Under the pieces are notes generated by a model. That model saw only the letters and a program-made list of their open reading frames with translations, had not been told where the DNA came from and searched no databases. Below, piece by piece: positions 32,497 through 45,502 of a DNA stretch of 64,000 nt. The stretch's first letter is position 1. Each line of letters opens with the position of its first letter. This DNA comes from Bidens hawaiensis. Lineage: Eukaryota; Streptophyta; Magnoliopsida; Asterales; Asteraceae. The stretch spans positions 49,777 to 113,776 of the forward strand of contig JAIQDT010014348.1 of NCBI GenBank assembly GCA_021521415.1. Reading direction: 5' to 3'. Made by a program: the position numbers and the translations under genes.

Positions 32497-35400
32497 CTAT
32501 TTGTTAAAATAATAAGGATAACTAGATAAACCCATAGGTGGTGGCGGCCCTGGGGTTTCTTTGCGTGGTGTATACCGAGTGTATCCCATTTGAGGTGGTG
32601 GGATCAGGTAGGGCAGAGGAGGGGCGGCAGGTGGTGGTGGCGGCGGTGATGGTTGATGACAGTAGGGAATGACACCGGGATAAGTGTAGCCAACATTAGG
32701 GTTCAGGTTCAGGGTCGGGTTTGGGTTTGCTGAGTCTGCATAACCGGCCATGTGTACAGGAACCATTCCTGCCGGTGGTTGCATTCCTACTTGTGGATGC
32801 ACGCCTTTGTTCTTAGAGTTGTCAGCGAGTTTTACTGTAATACTCCTACCCTGCATTACATCAAATTAAATTTCATATTATTATTTCAACTACCACAGCA
32901 AGGTTTCTATAAGGGGTGTTTGGATGTGTTTTGTTAAATTGATTATCTGCTAAATAATCATATGATAAGTTAAACACCGAAACGATTGATTATCCGATTA
33001 TTACAACTCCAAAGGGTAGAAGTACATCCACATGATATTTATTATGGTGCGTTTTACTACACGTATGGATTGTATCGGTACCAGTACTGAAAATACCGAT
33101 ACCGAATGTCTCAAAAAGTGGGTACCAAATCCATCGGTACCGGTAGTCAGTACCAAATGCTCATCCCTAGTTGTTACAACTATTATACGGATTATAAAAC
33201 TCAATATCACATAATCAACTTCAAAACACACATCCAAACACCCGCTACTATATAATGCTAGATTTTGAATAACTACTTACCCCCAAAATCTTTTGTGGAT
33301 CGTCAATAGCCTTCTTTGCAGCCTCTATAGTTTTGTAAGTAACAAAGCCGAACCCGCTAACAAAGCATACAAAAAGAAATAAGAATTCACTTTAAAAAGT
33401 ACCAACAAAATTCATTTTTTTTGTATTATTCATAAAAGAAATTTTTTAAAAAAAAAGGTAGCACTGTTAACCGATAATATCTTTAGATATTATTGGTTTA
33501 TTATAATTGTATTATCTTGTATCTTGTATTTATGAGTTTGTTAGGTTTGTTAGGCACGTTTCCTATTTCACCTCTTGACTTTGTACTATATTAAGGGGTT
33601 TACCAAGAATAATGGATATCGAAATATTCCCTCATCTCACATGGTATCATCCTCTGCAGTTTGAAACTTTCATTCTGCCACCATCCATTATCCTTCCATC
33701 GGATATCACAGTTTTCCGGTTATGGCAGACCCAAAATCACAAGCCTTACACCCCGTTTACACCGTCACTAACATCCAAAATAAGGTTCGCGTTCTTGATG
33801 AGTGAAGGTCTCTTACTCCTCCTGGGTAAAACTTTTCCAGCTCCATGCCAGAGAGGTTACGATGTGTTGAATCATATCGACGGTACGCCAGCCCCTGCCA
33901 ACACACATGCGGACTACCCCTCCTGGATGAAGATCGATGCGGTGGTCCTCCAATGGATTTACGGGACCCTCTCTGATGACCTGCTTGTTCGGGTCCTTGA
34001 CAACGAGTCCACTACTCTCGATGCTTGGAATCGTGTCAAAGGAATTTTCCTCAACAAGGGGTCGCGGGCCGCTGCTTTGGAACACGAGTTTACGAACTTG
34101 TCTCTCAAAGCTATGCCCTCACTTGAAGCTTACTGCCAACGCCTCAAGGAACTTGCGGATCAACTTGCGGATGTTGATTCGCCGGTTAGTGAACAACGAC
34201 GAGTTCTTCAACTCGTTCATGGTCTTCCACCGGAGTATGATACTGTGGCCTCGTTTCTAAACCAATCTCTCCCGTCATGGGAGAATGCCTGTAGCATGTT
34301 GCAACTGGAGATGTAACGTCAACATGCTCGCGAGACACAAGTCCCAACACCCGTTGTAGCAGCTGCACTCACTGACCACCACTCGACCATTGTTCCACGG
34401 GACACCAATAACCGTGGGCCTACCCCTTCACAACGCCGCCCCAATAACAACTCTAGTAAGCGTGAGCACCCAAGATCCGGTAAGCCCAACAATACCCGTG
34501 GTTCTGGACCACAAACTCAGCCACCTACGGCCCACCCTGCTGTCCAGCCACCTCCATATCCGTATTGGCCCACTGCTCCATATTGGGCTCCGCCTCCTTG
34601 TCCGTTTCCAACTCAAGGATGGGCCCAACCATGGCAGCCCAGACAAGCTCACCGAAACAGTGGTCAAAACAGATCCGGTTCCTCTACAGCTCAAGTGAAC
34701 CTGGCCGAGTATGACCCAACGGAGCCAACCCAGATTGCTCCTGCGTTTCAGGCTATGACTATGGAACAACCGGATGACCCTTGGCATTTGGACTCCGGAG
34801 CCACGTCTCATGTGACCTATGATCCAGGTAAACTCGATACATTTTCCTCGTATTCACCAATATCGTCAATATTTGTTGGAAATGGCAACAAAATTCCAAT
34901 AATTGGATCGGGCACCGCCAATATCCAAACATCATCCAAACCGTATACATTAAAATCTGTTCTTTTTAATCCAAATATTATAAAGAACCTTATTTCTGTC
35001 CGACAATTTAATATTGACAATTGGACATCTATTGAATTTGACCCATTTGGATTTTCTGTGAAGGATTTCAAGGATGGGACGATCCTGAGTCGTCACAATA
35101 GTTTGGGTCACCTCTACCCGTTCACCAGCAATGGTTCCACCGCTATTGCGTGTTTTGCTTCCGCTCAAGAGTCTCCTTCATGGCACAACCGACTTGGGCA
35201 CCCGGGTCAACCCGTCATGGAGATTCTACGTTTAAATAATTTTATTTCTTGCAATAAACAGTCATTTCCTTTTGTTTGTCATTCATGTCAATTGTCGAAG
35301 CATAAACGATTACCGTTTTCGGATTCAGTTTCTAAAACTTTGGTGCCATTTGCTATTTTACATTGTGATTTGTGGACTTCTCCTATTTCAAGTCATGCGG

Positions 35401-38400
35401 GATATAAATATTATATGGTTTTGGTGGATGATTTCACTCAATTTACATGGGTTTATCCTTTAAAATTTAAGTCTGAAACATTCACTAAATTTGTCCATTT
35501 TCATGCTTTTGTTCAAACCCAATTTAAAATGAAAATACAATCTTTCCAATGTGATTTGGGTGGGGAATTCAATAATCACTCGTTTACAAACTTTGCCAAC
35601 CAACATGGCATTCAATTCCATTTCTCATGCCCACATACATCTCAACAAAACGGCAAATCTGAACGGATGATTCGTCGTCTAAACGAGATTATGTTTACAT
35701 TGTTAACTCATGCTTCCCTCCCTTCCACGTTTTGGGTTGAAGCTCTTCACACGGCCTCTTATCTACATAATATTCTTCCCACCCCACTTCTCCAAAATCG
35801 ATCCCCAACATCTACTCTATATCTTCGTGAACCATCTTATGAACACCTTCGTGTGTTCGGTTGCGCATGCTACCCAAACACTACCGCGACCCGTACCCAC
35901 AAACTTGAACCTCGTTCCTCCCTATGCATTTTTCTCGGGTAACCATCAAATTACCGTGGCTATAGATGCTTAGAAATCACAACGGGCAAAACAATATTTT
36001 CTAGGCACGTCACTTTTGATGAACAAAAATTTCCATTTATAAACCCCAACACACCCACCCCTAATCATTCATTTCTTGACCCATCTCCAACACTCTTCAC
36101 CCAACCATCATCATTCTCCCAAAGCTCAGCTATGAATCCACAAACCAACCCATCTGAACCTAACCTTAACAACCCAAACATGCCATCTTCTCAACCCACC
36201 TCACCCACATACTCTTCTACAACACCAACCCAACTCTCTACCCCTGTTCGCACTTCTACACCGGCCCAATTCACTACACCAGCTCATACAACTACCTTTT
36301 AGCCAACTTCCAACTCCACTGACAATTGAACAGAACCACAATCCGATTCCAATACCTTTCCCACACCCACATCCTCACCTTCACCACCACCACAACCTCT
36401 TCCCCCTCACCATATGGTCACACGATCCCAAACTGGCTCCACCAAACCACGTGTCCCGCTCAATTTAAATATAAATCACATCTCTCTGTTACCCAAGTCC
36501 CACCTAGCCGCGTTAAATGATCCAAATTGGAAAAATGCCATGTCTAACGAATATGAAGCTCTATTGGAAAATAATACGTGGGAATTAGTTCCGAGACCTG
36601 CCGATGCTTCGATTATTCGGTGCATATGATTGTTTAAGCATAAATATAAATCGGATGGTACATTGGAGCGATATAAGGCTCGACTAGTTGTGAAAGGTAA
36701 AAGTCAGACAGTAGGTATCGATTGTGAGGATACGTTTAGTCCGGTTGTCAAACCCACAACAATTCGGACGGTTCTCAGTTTAGCCGTTTCTCGATCATGG
36801 CCGGTTCACCAATTAGACGTCAAAAACGCATTTCTACATGAAAATTTAAAGGAAACTGTTTATATGTTTCAGCCACCAGGTTTTGTAAATGCCACTACGC
36901 CAAAATATGTTTGCAAATTGAAGAAATCACTCTACGGCTTGAAGCAAGCTCCGAGAGCATGGTACCATCGTTTTGCCGGTTTTCTTACAAAGTGCGGTTT
37001 CAAAAGTAGTGTTCCCGACACATCATTATTCATCTACAAACATGGGAATCAAAGGGCGTATCTTACTTTACGTAGATGACATAATACTAACCGCCTCCAA
37101 CGATGCCCTTTTGAGTCGAATTATCAAGTTGTTATCCTCAGAATTCAAGATGACCGACCTGGGCTCGCTTCACCATTTCCTTGGCATCTCTGTTGAAAGG
37201 AAGAGCCATGGTTTATTTTTGTCTCAAACCACATATGCTATGGATATTTTATCAAGGGCAGACATGTCATATTGCAAACCCATAACCACCGCTGTTGAAA
37301 TCGGTTCCAAGCTAAGTGCCACTGTTGGCCCCCCGGTCTCTGATCCGTCTATGTATCGAAGTCTTGCGGGAGCTTTGCAATACCTCACTTTTACTAGACC
37401 CGATCTTGCATACGCGGTACAACAAATATGCCATTTTATGCACGATCCAAGGGAGCCGCATCTTCAATTACTTAAACGTATCCTTCGCTACGATAAAGGT
37501 ACGTTACACCTTGGCCTTCAAATTTCACCATCCAAGTCCTTGAAACTTACCGCTTATTCCAACGCGGATTGGGGTGGTTATCCCGACTCTCGTTGGTCGA
37601 CGTCCGGATATTGTGTCTTTCTCGGCAACAATCTAATTTCTTGGTCATCCAAACGACAGCCGACCATCACTCGGTCAAGCGCCGAAGCAGAATATTGGGG
37701 AGTCGCAAACACAGTAGCTGAAACAAGTTGGGTCCGAAACCTTCTACTTGAACTTCATACACCCGTACGCGATGCCACTATTGTATATTGTGATAACATC
37801 TCCGCCGTATACCTATCTGAAACCCGGTACAACATCAACGAACTAAGCATGTTGAGCTTGACATCCATTTTGTCCGCGACAAAGTTCGGATCGGAGACGT
37901 ACGTGTGTTACATATTCCCGCTGACTATCAATATGCGGATATTTTTACTAAGGGCCTACCGAAGCAATTATTTACCCGTTTTCGATCCAGTCTGTGCCTT
38001 CGGTCAACTATGGCTCACACTGTGGGGGAGTGTTAACCGATAATATCTTTAGATATTATTGGTTTATTATAATTGTATTATCTTGTATCTTGTATTTATG
38101 AGTTTGTTAGGTTTGTTAGGCACGTTTCCTATTTCACCTCTTGACTTTGTACTATATTAAGGGGTTTACCAAGAATAATGGATATCGAAATATTCCCCCA
38201 TCTCATAAATACAAGATACATGATAATACAATTATAATAAACCAATAATATCTAAAGATATTATCGGTTAACAAGCACATTTTAATCTGATATTTATATT
38301 AAATATCACTTTTGCACAAATAACAAAATAAGATTAAACCTGATATGACTTGTTACTCAACCCGCTCATATTGTTGCCTCTATTAGAAGCAATGGATAAC

Positions 38401-41152
38401 ATATGCAAAGTATTTACCGTGATTTATTTGTTTCCTTGTCATATGCAACAGAGCCTTCTTCTATATCACCATGTTTTTTGAAAAACAGAAGAAGCATTTC
38501 ACTTGTCGTTTCAGGGGACAACCCGCCAATATAAAGCTTCCTTTGTGCTTGATCACTACTACTTGTGGTAGTTACACCTTCACAAGCCAGAGTGCAAACC
38601 GCCATTCGACCCTAAACATATATAAAAACGAGCTTTTAGCAAAAAAAGAAAAAGGAAATAATATGCCACCAGCCTATCAAGAGCCATAAAAGTCGACATG
38701 CGTAACGAGTTCGAGTAAAAAAATGTGATTTTAAGTGTGGATGGCCCACAAACAATTTTGTATATCCGTATATATCATCGCAAAAATTATGTCATTATCA
38801 CAAATTACATTCAACCCATTTTGACCATTTGATCTATTCGGCCATTTAACGTGTTAAGACAAGAAACATAACCGAAATCCATCAATTTGTAAGTAAATTG
38901 GTCCAAAACTGTCATTTAACCGAAATTTCATCAATCGTTGTCCTACTTCTACTTTCAATATCAATAATTAAAAACTGATACCAAATTACCAATAAATTTC
39001 GTAGATTGGTTCTATACTCACAATCATTAATAAAACATAAGATAACATTAAATATAATTCAAAATAATAAACAGATGTTTGTGTCGAAATAGTAGAAGAA
39101 CAATAAGCAATTATACTTCCATTAGATACAAGTTACAAAGTGACAAGTTATTAACAAAAAACTTATTCAGACTGTTTTGAAGCACTTAAGAACTTGCAGC
39201 AGAAAAACGTCTTTTGAAAGATAAACGTGAACCACGTAGCCAACTCTTAACTTCATCAAAATGACCCTTTGATTGTGGTTCTTAAGGTTGCAATAATAAC
39301 TTAGTAAACAGTTCACCAACATTAAAAAAAAAAAAAAAAAAAAACTAGAACTAGTAGAGAACGAACACGTAAAAGAACAATGAAGACTTACATCAATCAA
39401 TTTACTTGGTGCTTCAAGAGCCTTCCGGGTCGAAACAATATCTTTATATGTGATAAAACCATACCCACGTGATTTTCCACTTGCTTTATCAATTATGACA
39501 GCACCCTCCTCGATTTCACCATGCTCAACAAACGCCTAGATATAAATATATAATCATAACGTTATTAACTGTACTTCATAAACCGTGTATGCTAGATCTT
39601 GAAATGTCACAAACTAACATCTTCAAAATACTAAAATCCAATTTAATGCACACATACACATACAACACAAGCATCACAACTAGAGGTGGCAACCCCAACG
39701 CCCATTTACATATAAACGTGTCAATTTGGGTAATGCTTTATCTCTAACGGTCAAAAGAGTTGAAACCTCCCAAATCATTTTATTCAAAAAGTACTCTTTG
39801 TAATCATATCTAACATACTAATTAATTATTAAAAGATGGACAAAGGGTAATTTTGGACAATCCGACCAGACCCGTTTTGACAAGCACAAAGATATTACAC
39901 CCATGACTGGACCCGACCAATTTGCCACCTCAAACAACAAGCAATCAACAAAGCACTCACAGCACACAAGGTTTCAGTGGTGGTATTCCAGGCTAAGCCA
40001 CGAACAAAAAGCTTTCGGTTGGCGGGATCAGCACTCGCAACACTTTTAATTTCTTCAGCAATTGAAGGGTATTCGCACCCGCTTCATTTTCAAACATGCA
40101 AACAAGCACACATCTCATCATCATTTCACACTACACTTATTAACCACAAACCCCTTTTGGTTTAAATCAAGATACACATAAATTAGAATTTTATACTAAA
40201 AAGCCTGCAACTTTACAACATAAATCTGATAAAAATTAAACCTTTTGGGTGTATCTTGAAAAATAAGCAAATTACGCATTCAGATTACAAGTGATCAACA
40301 CACCCTAAATTTCCCATACTGAATAACAGATTAGATGTTAATACCAAAAAGTTAGCAAATTTAATTAAGATTAAACCTTTTTGGGTGCAACAACAAACCC
40401 AATATTTCTCATGTTTCGAATCACAAATTATGTAACAAATCGAAGAAAAAGATTATGGAATAAAATGTACACAAATTAGATGTAAATATTAAAAAGCATG
40501 CAACTTTACAACATAAATCTGATAAAAATTAAACCTTTTCAGATGTAACTTGAAAAACCCTAAATTTCCCAATTCTTGAATCACAAATTATGTAACATTT
40601 TATAACAATTTGAAGAAAAAGATTATCAAACAATATACACACAAATTAGATGTTAATATTAAAAAGCCTGCAACTTTACAACATAATTTGGATAAAAATT
40701 AAACATTTTCCGGTGTATCAACAAACCCTAAATTTCTTATGTCTTGAATTTCAAATTCTGTAACAGAATAGAAACTAACAGTATAAATCCTGCAAATTTA
40801 TAACATAAATCTGATAAAAATCCAGTCTTTAGGTAACAAGACTACAAGTGATAACAAACCCTAAATTACCCATGTCTTGAATTAACAAAATTATGCAACA
40901 ATTTACAACAAATTGAAGAAAAGGATAAATGAAATAAGAAACGTACAGCTTTGATAAGAGATCTACAAGCTGGGTTTTGGAAAGCGGGTCTAGGAGTGAA
41001 CGCAGCTGTTCTTGTGATAATATGTTGTTAAGGGTAATTTGGCCATTGTTGTTGTTAAGGGTTTTGAGTGTTTGTTCAATGCTTCTTGTTTTGTGGATTT
41101 TAACGATTGCAAATAACCTATTTTCAGAATAATAAGTGTTTGTCGGGTCGGG
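32497..41152 (-). CDS. UBA2-like (UBP1-associated) RNA-binding protein with two RRMs, six exons
   Basis: The exons, in coding order, are 41152-40947 (5' limit uncertain), 40081-39961, 39535-39392, 38611-38418, 33356-33281 and 32850-32497. All junctions are GT-AG and keep frame. Exon 1 encodes '[15 protein letters not shown]'. RRM1 starts '[17 protein letters not shown]' and has RNP1 '[10 protein letters not shown]'. RRM2 starts '[17 protein letters not shown]' and has RNP1 'SRGFGFVTY'. The tail is Pro/Gly/Tyr-rich and ends 'SSYPYYFNK'. UBA2 relatives are nuclear hnRNP-like proteins that bind U-rich mRNA and act in stress responses. Intron 4 (33357-38417) holds a Copia element in antisense orientation; without it the intron would be about 250 bp. 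No ATG exists in the exon 1 frame between the upstream stop (41153-41155) and the conserved region. A codon ATC at about 41105 in a start-like context may be a lost ATG. Confidence 0.85.
32914..33243. mobile_element. MITE in intron 5 of the UBA2-like gene
   Basis: The terminal inverted repeats 'gggtgtttggatgtg' (left) and the inverted copy ending 'ccaaacaccc' at 33243 bound a 330-bp element. An inner block (33060-33175) rich in 'cggtacc' motifs may be a second nested element. There is no coding. The target duplication is unclear. Confidence 0.65.
33465..33639 (+). repeat. Copia 5' LTR, 175 bp
   Basis: Begins TGTTAACC and ends ATCTCA (TG...CA). Differs from the 3' LTR only near its end (ccctcatctca against cccccatctca). 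Confidence 0.95.
33642..33649 (+). other. Copia primer-binding site
   Basis: TGGTATCA two bases after the 5' LTR, complementary to the 3' end of initiator tRNA-Met as in most plant Copia elements. Confidence 0.85.
33722..38037 (+). pseudogene. Copia gag-pol polyprotein, multiply broken
   Basis: ATG 33722 starts a gag frame that is shifted twice near 33805-33850, after which gag continues ('[19 protein letters not shown]', '[12 protein letters not shown]'). Later motifs are protease '[12 protein letters not shown]' (about 34780), integrase zinc finger and core ('HNRLGHPG', 'CDLGGEFNN', '[14 protein letters not shown]'), RT ('[13 protein letters not shown]', '[11 protein letters not shown]', '[11 protein letters not shown]') and RNase H ('[20 protein letters not shown]'). 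In-frame stops occur at 34314, 35940, 36300, 36327 and 36627, and further frameshifts near 37060 and 37815. The final frame ends in the TGTTAA of the 3' LTR. It cannot encode functional proteins. Confidence 0.92.
38021..38030 (+). other. Copia polypurine tract
   Basis: TGTGGGGGAG immediately before the 3' LTR, the usual plus-strand primer position. Confidence 0.85.
38031..38205 (+). repeat. Copia 3' LTR, 175 bp
   Basis: TGTTAACC...ATCTCA, one mismatch to the 5' LTR. Confidence 0.95.
38206..38273 (-). repeat. Inverted 68-base fragment of the Copia LTR 5' end
   Basis: It is the reverse complement of LTR bases 1-68 with one mismatch. It joins the 3' LTR at a shared CA and ends ...GGTTAACA directly against the target duplication agcac. 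Confidence 0.93.
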
Positions 41153-41155
41153 TTA

Positions 41156-44100
41156 CAACCCGGAAGTTGATGGGCCGTGTGTCAAATTGTTAATCTAAAG
41201 TTATAACTATAAACCAAAGTGAACACAATACTGGGCCAAACCGAACCTAACTGAGTTGGCTCGGTTTAAAGTATTACCAAGTTTGGGCTGGGCTATATGC
41301 TTAGCTTCGTTTGAAGACTTAAGATGAGTCGAGTTGGTTTGGTTTGTAAACGAGTCTGAGTTTGAGTTGACTCTGACCATCCAAGTTTGTTGGCTCAGGA
41401 CCTGGTCGTGAATAGTTTATTGGTCAAAGACTTAAAACTAGTGATACTGATATGGTTTGTGACTTTTCTTGAATTCAAGAAAATGTTGTGCTTTTCACTT
41501 AATCAGTTGTAAAAGAACTTGAAATAAAGAAAATGTCGTGCTTTCCACTTAACGTATCTCATGCCTCAAATTTTAGCGCATGTGTTCCCAAATTTCATAT
41601 GAATGTCACCTTCATTGCCAATTCGAAACACAGGTCATTTACATTTCGCGTATTGGAAACATCGATTTCTACAAAGCACGGACGATGCTAATGCTAGGAT
41701 GTTTGTATTCACTATATTCATAGAGTGATAAAGAAAGAAGAGGCTTAATGGCTTAAAGTTATAGGCATCATTTGTTGGCAGTTCGATCTAATAGAGTGGG
41801 AGGATATCTTCGGTCTCATCAAAAATTCAAAATGAAGGACAATGACTCACTATCATTTATTTAGGTGTATTCTTTTAAATGTGTAGCAATATAAAATTTT
41901 CTGTGTTTATTGTTTTGCTTTCTTTGGATTTGTGAACATGAGTGCCAAGATTTTTGTTTATGTATTTATTAGTATTAGCATGACACTTAAGAGTCTTGAC
42001 TAATCATATGGGGAATATGAAAGATAGCAGCATGTGTTGTATTAAACAAGTTGTGTTCTTCGCACGCTTAGAATGGACCTTTAAGTCTTTAACCCATCTA
42101 TTTATACTAAAATATACTAATCCTACTCAAACTTAGCATACAAACTTAAACTTTTAACTTCAAAAAGTAAACTAGATAAATCTAAACATTCAAATTGTTA
42201 GCCAAATTCTAATTAACTAAACTAAACTTGTCACGTTAACTCCAATTTTTTTTATCTCGTTTTAAGATTAACTTTCAACACATATTAGGGGTTGATCCAT
42301 ATTGTTGATAAAAATGATCAATGGTTGGACGGTAGGACTTAGGAGTGCATCGTTGAAGTACCAAATACTCAAAACCCTATTTCTAGCCAGTGGTGGAACT
42401 AGAACTTCATTACCCAAGGATTATCATAAGGCTTTATTCTCTCCGGCTACAACTTGTAAATTACTTTTAGGGAAACTCAGATTTTATATATAAAAGTTCA
42501 ATAAATTTTCCTGATCGAGGGGTTAGCAACCCCCCCCCCTCCCCGGGTAATGGTTCCGACCCATGTTTCCAACGTCCACCAATTGGTTCTTTCACCTATC
42601 TATCCATAGTCCATATATCCACGCTTCAAAACAATCAACGTCTATCTATGAATTTTCTTGATTCTTTACTTATTATTGGATGATCGTGAGACTTAACAAA
42701 AATCTAAATTTTTGATCAATGAAGGAGAAAATCATGTATTAGTCCATGTAAATTAATCCATTATATATAAAAGATAATTAATTTATAAATCAAAACTTCC
42801 CACAACACCAAGTCTTAAAACTAGAACCTTTTGGGATTTTAATACCATATTTCACATGAAATTTTTTGAGGTTTTCAATGATATAATATAGACCAAACTG
42901 GGGTGTTCATGATCCGATTTTGACAGTTTTTGGATCAAACGTAAGCCAAACTGTTAGTAACGGTTTTTATCATCGTAAACCGAAACCAAACCGTTACTAA
43001 CGGTTTGGTTTCACGGTTTGGGCTGACTGTGAGTTTATAAAATCCGCATAAATTATAAAATGGCATATGAAAGAAACTGAATGTGTTAATTAAAAAAATT
43101 GTATATTTACGTTATTGTAGTTAGAATATTAGAATTAATATGTAGAAATGGAATTAATATGCAAAGGTTACATGTAGAATGGTTTTTGGAAACACATAAC
43201 AAAAAATTATTAGACTTGATACTACACGGCAATGGAAGCACCCACAAAATCTAATATAATACATATACTTAAATATTTGTAATATAAAGTATATTAAAAA
43301 ATCTAAAATATATATTGTTAAATCTCACGTTCCGATTTAGTATTATACGGTCGGTTTTCGAAATAAACCGTAGATCAAACCGTTCAGTACAGTTTGGAAA
43401 TATTGAAACCGACCGACCGAAAGTAAAAGTAAAAACTGACCGCAAAACTAAACTGATGACAATTTTATACGGTTTTATGGTTTGAAACCAAACTATACTC
43501 TAGATTAAACTAATTTCCAACATTTTGTTTTTGTTTTTCTTTCTGTCTTTCTCGGAGTTTACAAACGAGTATTACAAGGCCGGTTGATAGAGTTTCCTAA
43601 ATAACAAGGATACAAAGGATGTAGCTGTTTGTCGTTATACATAGACCACATTAATGTATTTCTACATGCTTATAAAAAGTATATATATAGAAAAAAGTTT
43701 GTCCAGAGTTAAAATTATGATTTTTTTTTTTTTGAATTTTTACTAAGTTTTCTAAGAACGGCTGTATTGGATTAAATTAAACACCAACTAGCATGAAGCT
43801 AGACGGGTGAAATGAAAAAAGTACATGTTTAGAAGAGGGTTATTCAACCACCTTACCCTAGAGATTTTATATTTTTTCCTACTTGAATACCAAAAAATCG
43901 AGAAATAAAATATCAAATAACAACTTTGTGAGTCTTTAAATGATTTTTCAAGAAAACCGTGTCATTCCGAAGATTCCAACTAGCCTATTTCTTTCTTAGC
44001 GAAATTTAATTGCCGAATTATTAAGCAAATCCATAAGATCTGAATGGAATCTCACAATCCGGAAATTCAATCTAACAACCCTTTAACCAAATCCCAAATA

Positions 44101-44751
44101 TTTTAACCGATCTACACTCACCAAAAACATAAAGATTTGTTTCTAAACCATTTATACGCAAGGGATGAATTTTTATATATAAAATATAAGAGTTTTCTAG
44201 AAAAATATAATTAGTACCCTCTAGTTTAGCCAGTAGAGAAGATGACCTTATTATTGACCACCGATAAAGAAGTTTGATTCCGTTATTGTTCATATTGGGG
44301 GAACCTCATTGCATGTTAAGCATTGGCGAAGCTTATGAGGGGATGGGGGTGTCCCGGGTAACCTTCGTTTTTTCGCTTCGTAGGGTAAATTTTCACAATC
44401 TTGTCTGAAATTTTTATAGGTATTAAGTTCGATCATTCTTCAATAACTTCGATTATTCCTATAACTTAGCCCAAGCTTCGCAACTTAAACTTATATTATG
44501 CATATCATATGATGAAAAAGAAATTTCCATAATTAATGATTTATATTGTAAAGAGAATAAATTAAGGAGAGAGATTTTTATTATTTTAGCGGGCCACGAA
44601 AATTCGAGATTATTGTTTGTTACAAACAAAACATAATTTTGTCCTTTTGGTGGTTATGAAAGATTATTACTAGGTGCTTGTTATATGAAAGCCACATTAT
44701 TGTTTGTTAGTACCTAAAATCCTTCCTCATTTGTCATTTTTTTTCTAATTA
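41156..44751. other. Long intergenic stretch, no gene seen
   Basis: 42905-43510 is rich in 'aaccgtt'/'aaccgaaacc' phrases and starts 'ggggtgttcatgatccg', resembling a non-autonomous hAT-type repeat without a clear right end. A C run lies at 42530-42545. The remainder is AT-rich without recognised features. The promoter of the UBA2-like gene would lie just right of 41152. Confidence 0.5.
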
Positions 44752-44982
44752 ATGGCGTCCTTATTTGTCATTATTGTTGGGATATTTGTTTGTAACACAC
44801 TGTTTCATAATGCAAGAACAAGTCTTAGTTTAGAACAAAACTTTCTTTTAAATGTTGAACAAAAGTATAAAGCTGCCAACCTGGAAAGTACAGAAAGTAT
44901 TCCAAATTCATCACAAGAAAGTTTTATTTTATTTTTAACTAATAGTTTAATAATTTATGTTGGCAATAGTGCAAGAAGATGA
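44752..44982 (+). CDS. Possible small secreted protein, 76 aa
   Basis: The ATG at 44752 begins 'MASLFVIIVGIFVCNTLFHN', a plausible signal peptide with a short hydrophobic core. It is followed by a polar region ('LNVEQKYKAANLESTESIPN') and a second hydrophobic stretch near the end. No peptide-hormone motif or family was recognised. No introns are needed. It could be a random frame in AT-rich DNA. Confidence 0.25.
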   Translation: MASLFVIIVGIFVCNTLFHNARTSLSLEQNFLLNVEQKYKAANLESTESIPNSSQESFILFLTNSLIIYVGNSARR

Positions 44983-45502
44983 ATGTTTAATGCAGAAAGT
45001 ATATAGATCACCAGGAATTAATAGGTTTTATAAGCAACCTTGAAGGCTAAGTCTATATCCATTTAGCGAGTGTGTCTTGTTAAGTTGTTATAGCTGAGTT
45101 ATGGAGCTTGAATGATCGTTTTGGAATTTGATATAATGATCATAACTTCTTTCGTTAAATGACCATATGAAATCAACCCTCTTCATTTCTTGTAACGAAA
45201 TGCGTAATTCTTATTGATTGTAAGAGCTAATTTGTACACAAAATAAGTGTACATATTGAGGCAAATAACACCATTCGAAAAGGAAAAAATCTATATTATT
45301 TGTACACAAGATAACAGTATAGTCATCAAGTATAAACACACGCGTTTGAATTCAAGATTATGTAGTCCATTCACAAAAAGCTCTTGTCTTGATCATCTAC
45401 AACCTTTTTCTTTTTCTTGATCATGTGAAGATATTGCATTTCCTATCACTCTTAAAACACAAATGGATATTTCATCGAAACTCGAGTTTTCTTGATGAAA
45501 AT

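Larger units (their letters stand above)
33465..38273 (+). mobile_element. Ty1/Copia retrotransposon in intron 4 of the UBA2-like gene, with extra inverted LTR fragment
   Basis: The order is 5' LTR 33465-33639, PBS, gag-protease-integrase-RT-RNaseH, PPT, 3' LTR 38031-38205, then a 68-base inverted piece of the LTR 5' end (38206-38273). The 5-bp duplication agcac lies at 33460-33464 and 38274-38278, outside the inverted piece, so the whole composite was inserted or formed together. The LTRs differ at one position of 175, indicating a young insertion. Confidence 0.95.

Noticed and set aside
41000..41046. ATGGCC at 41046 (minus) as the start of the UBA2-like gene
   Set aside because: It is out of frame with the conserved exon 1 peptide and meets a stop after about 18 codons.
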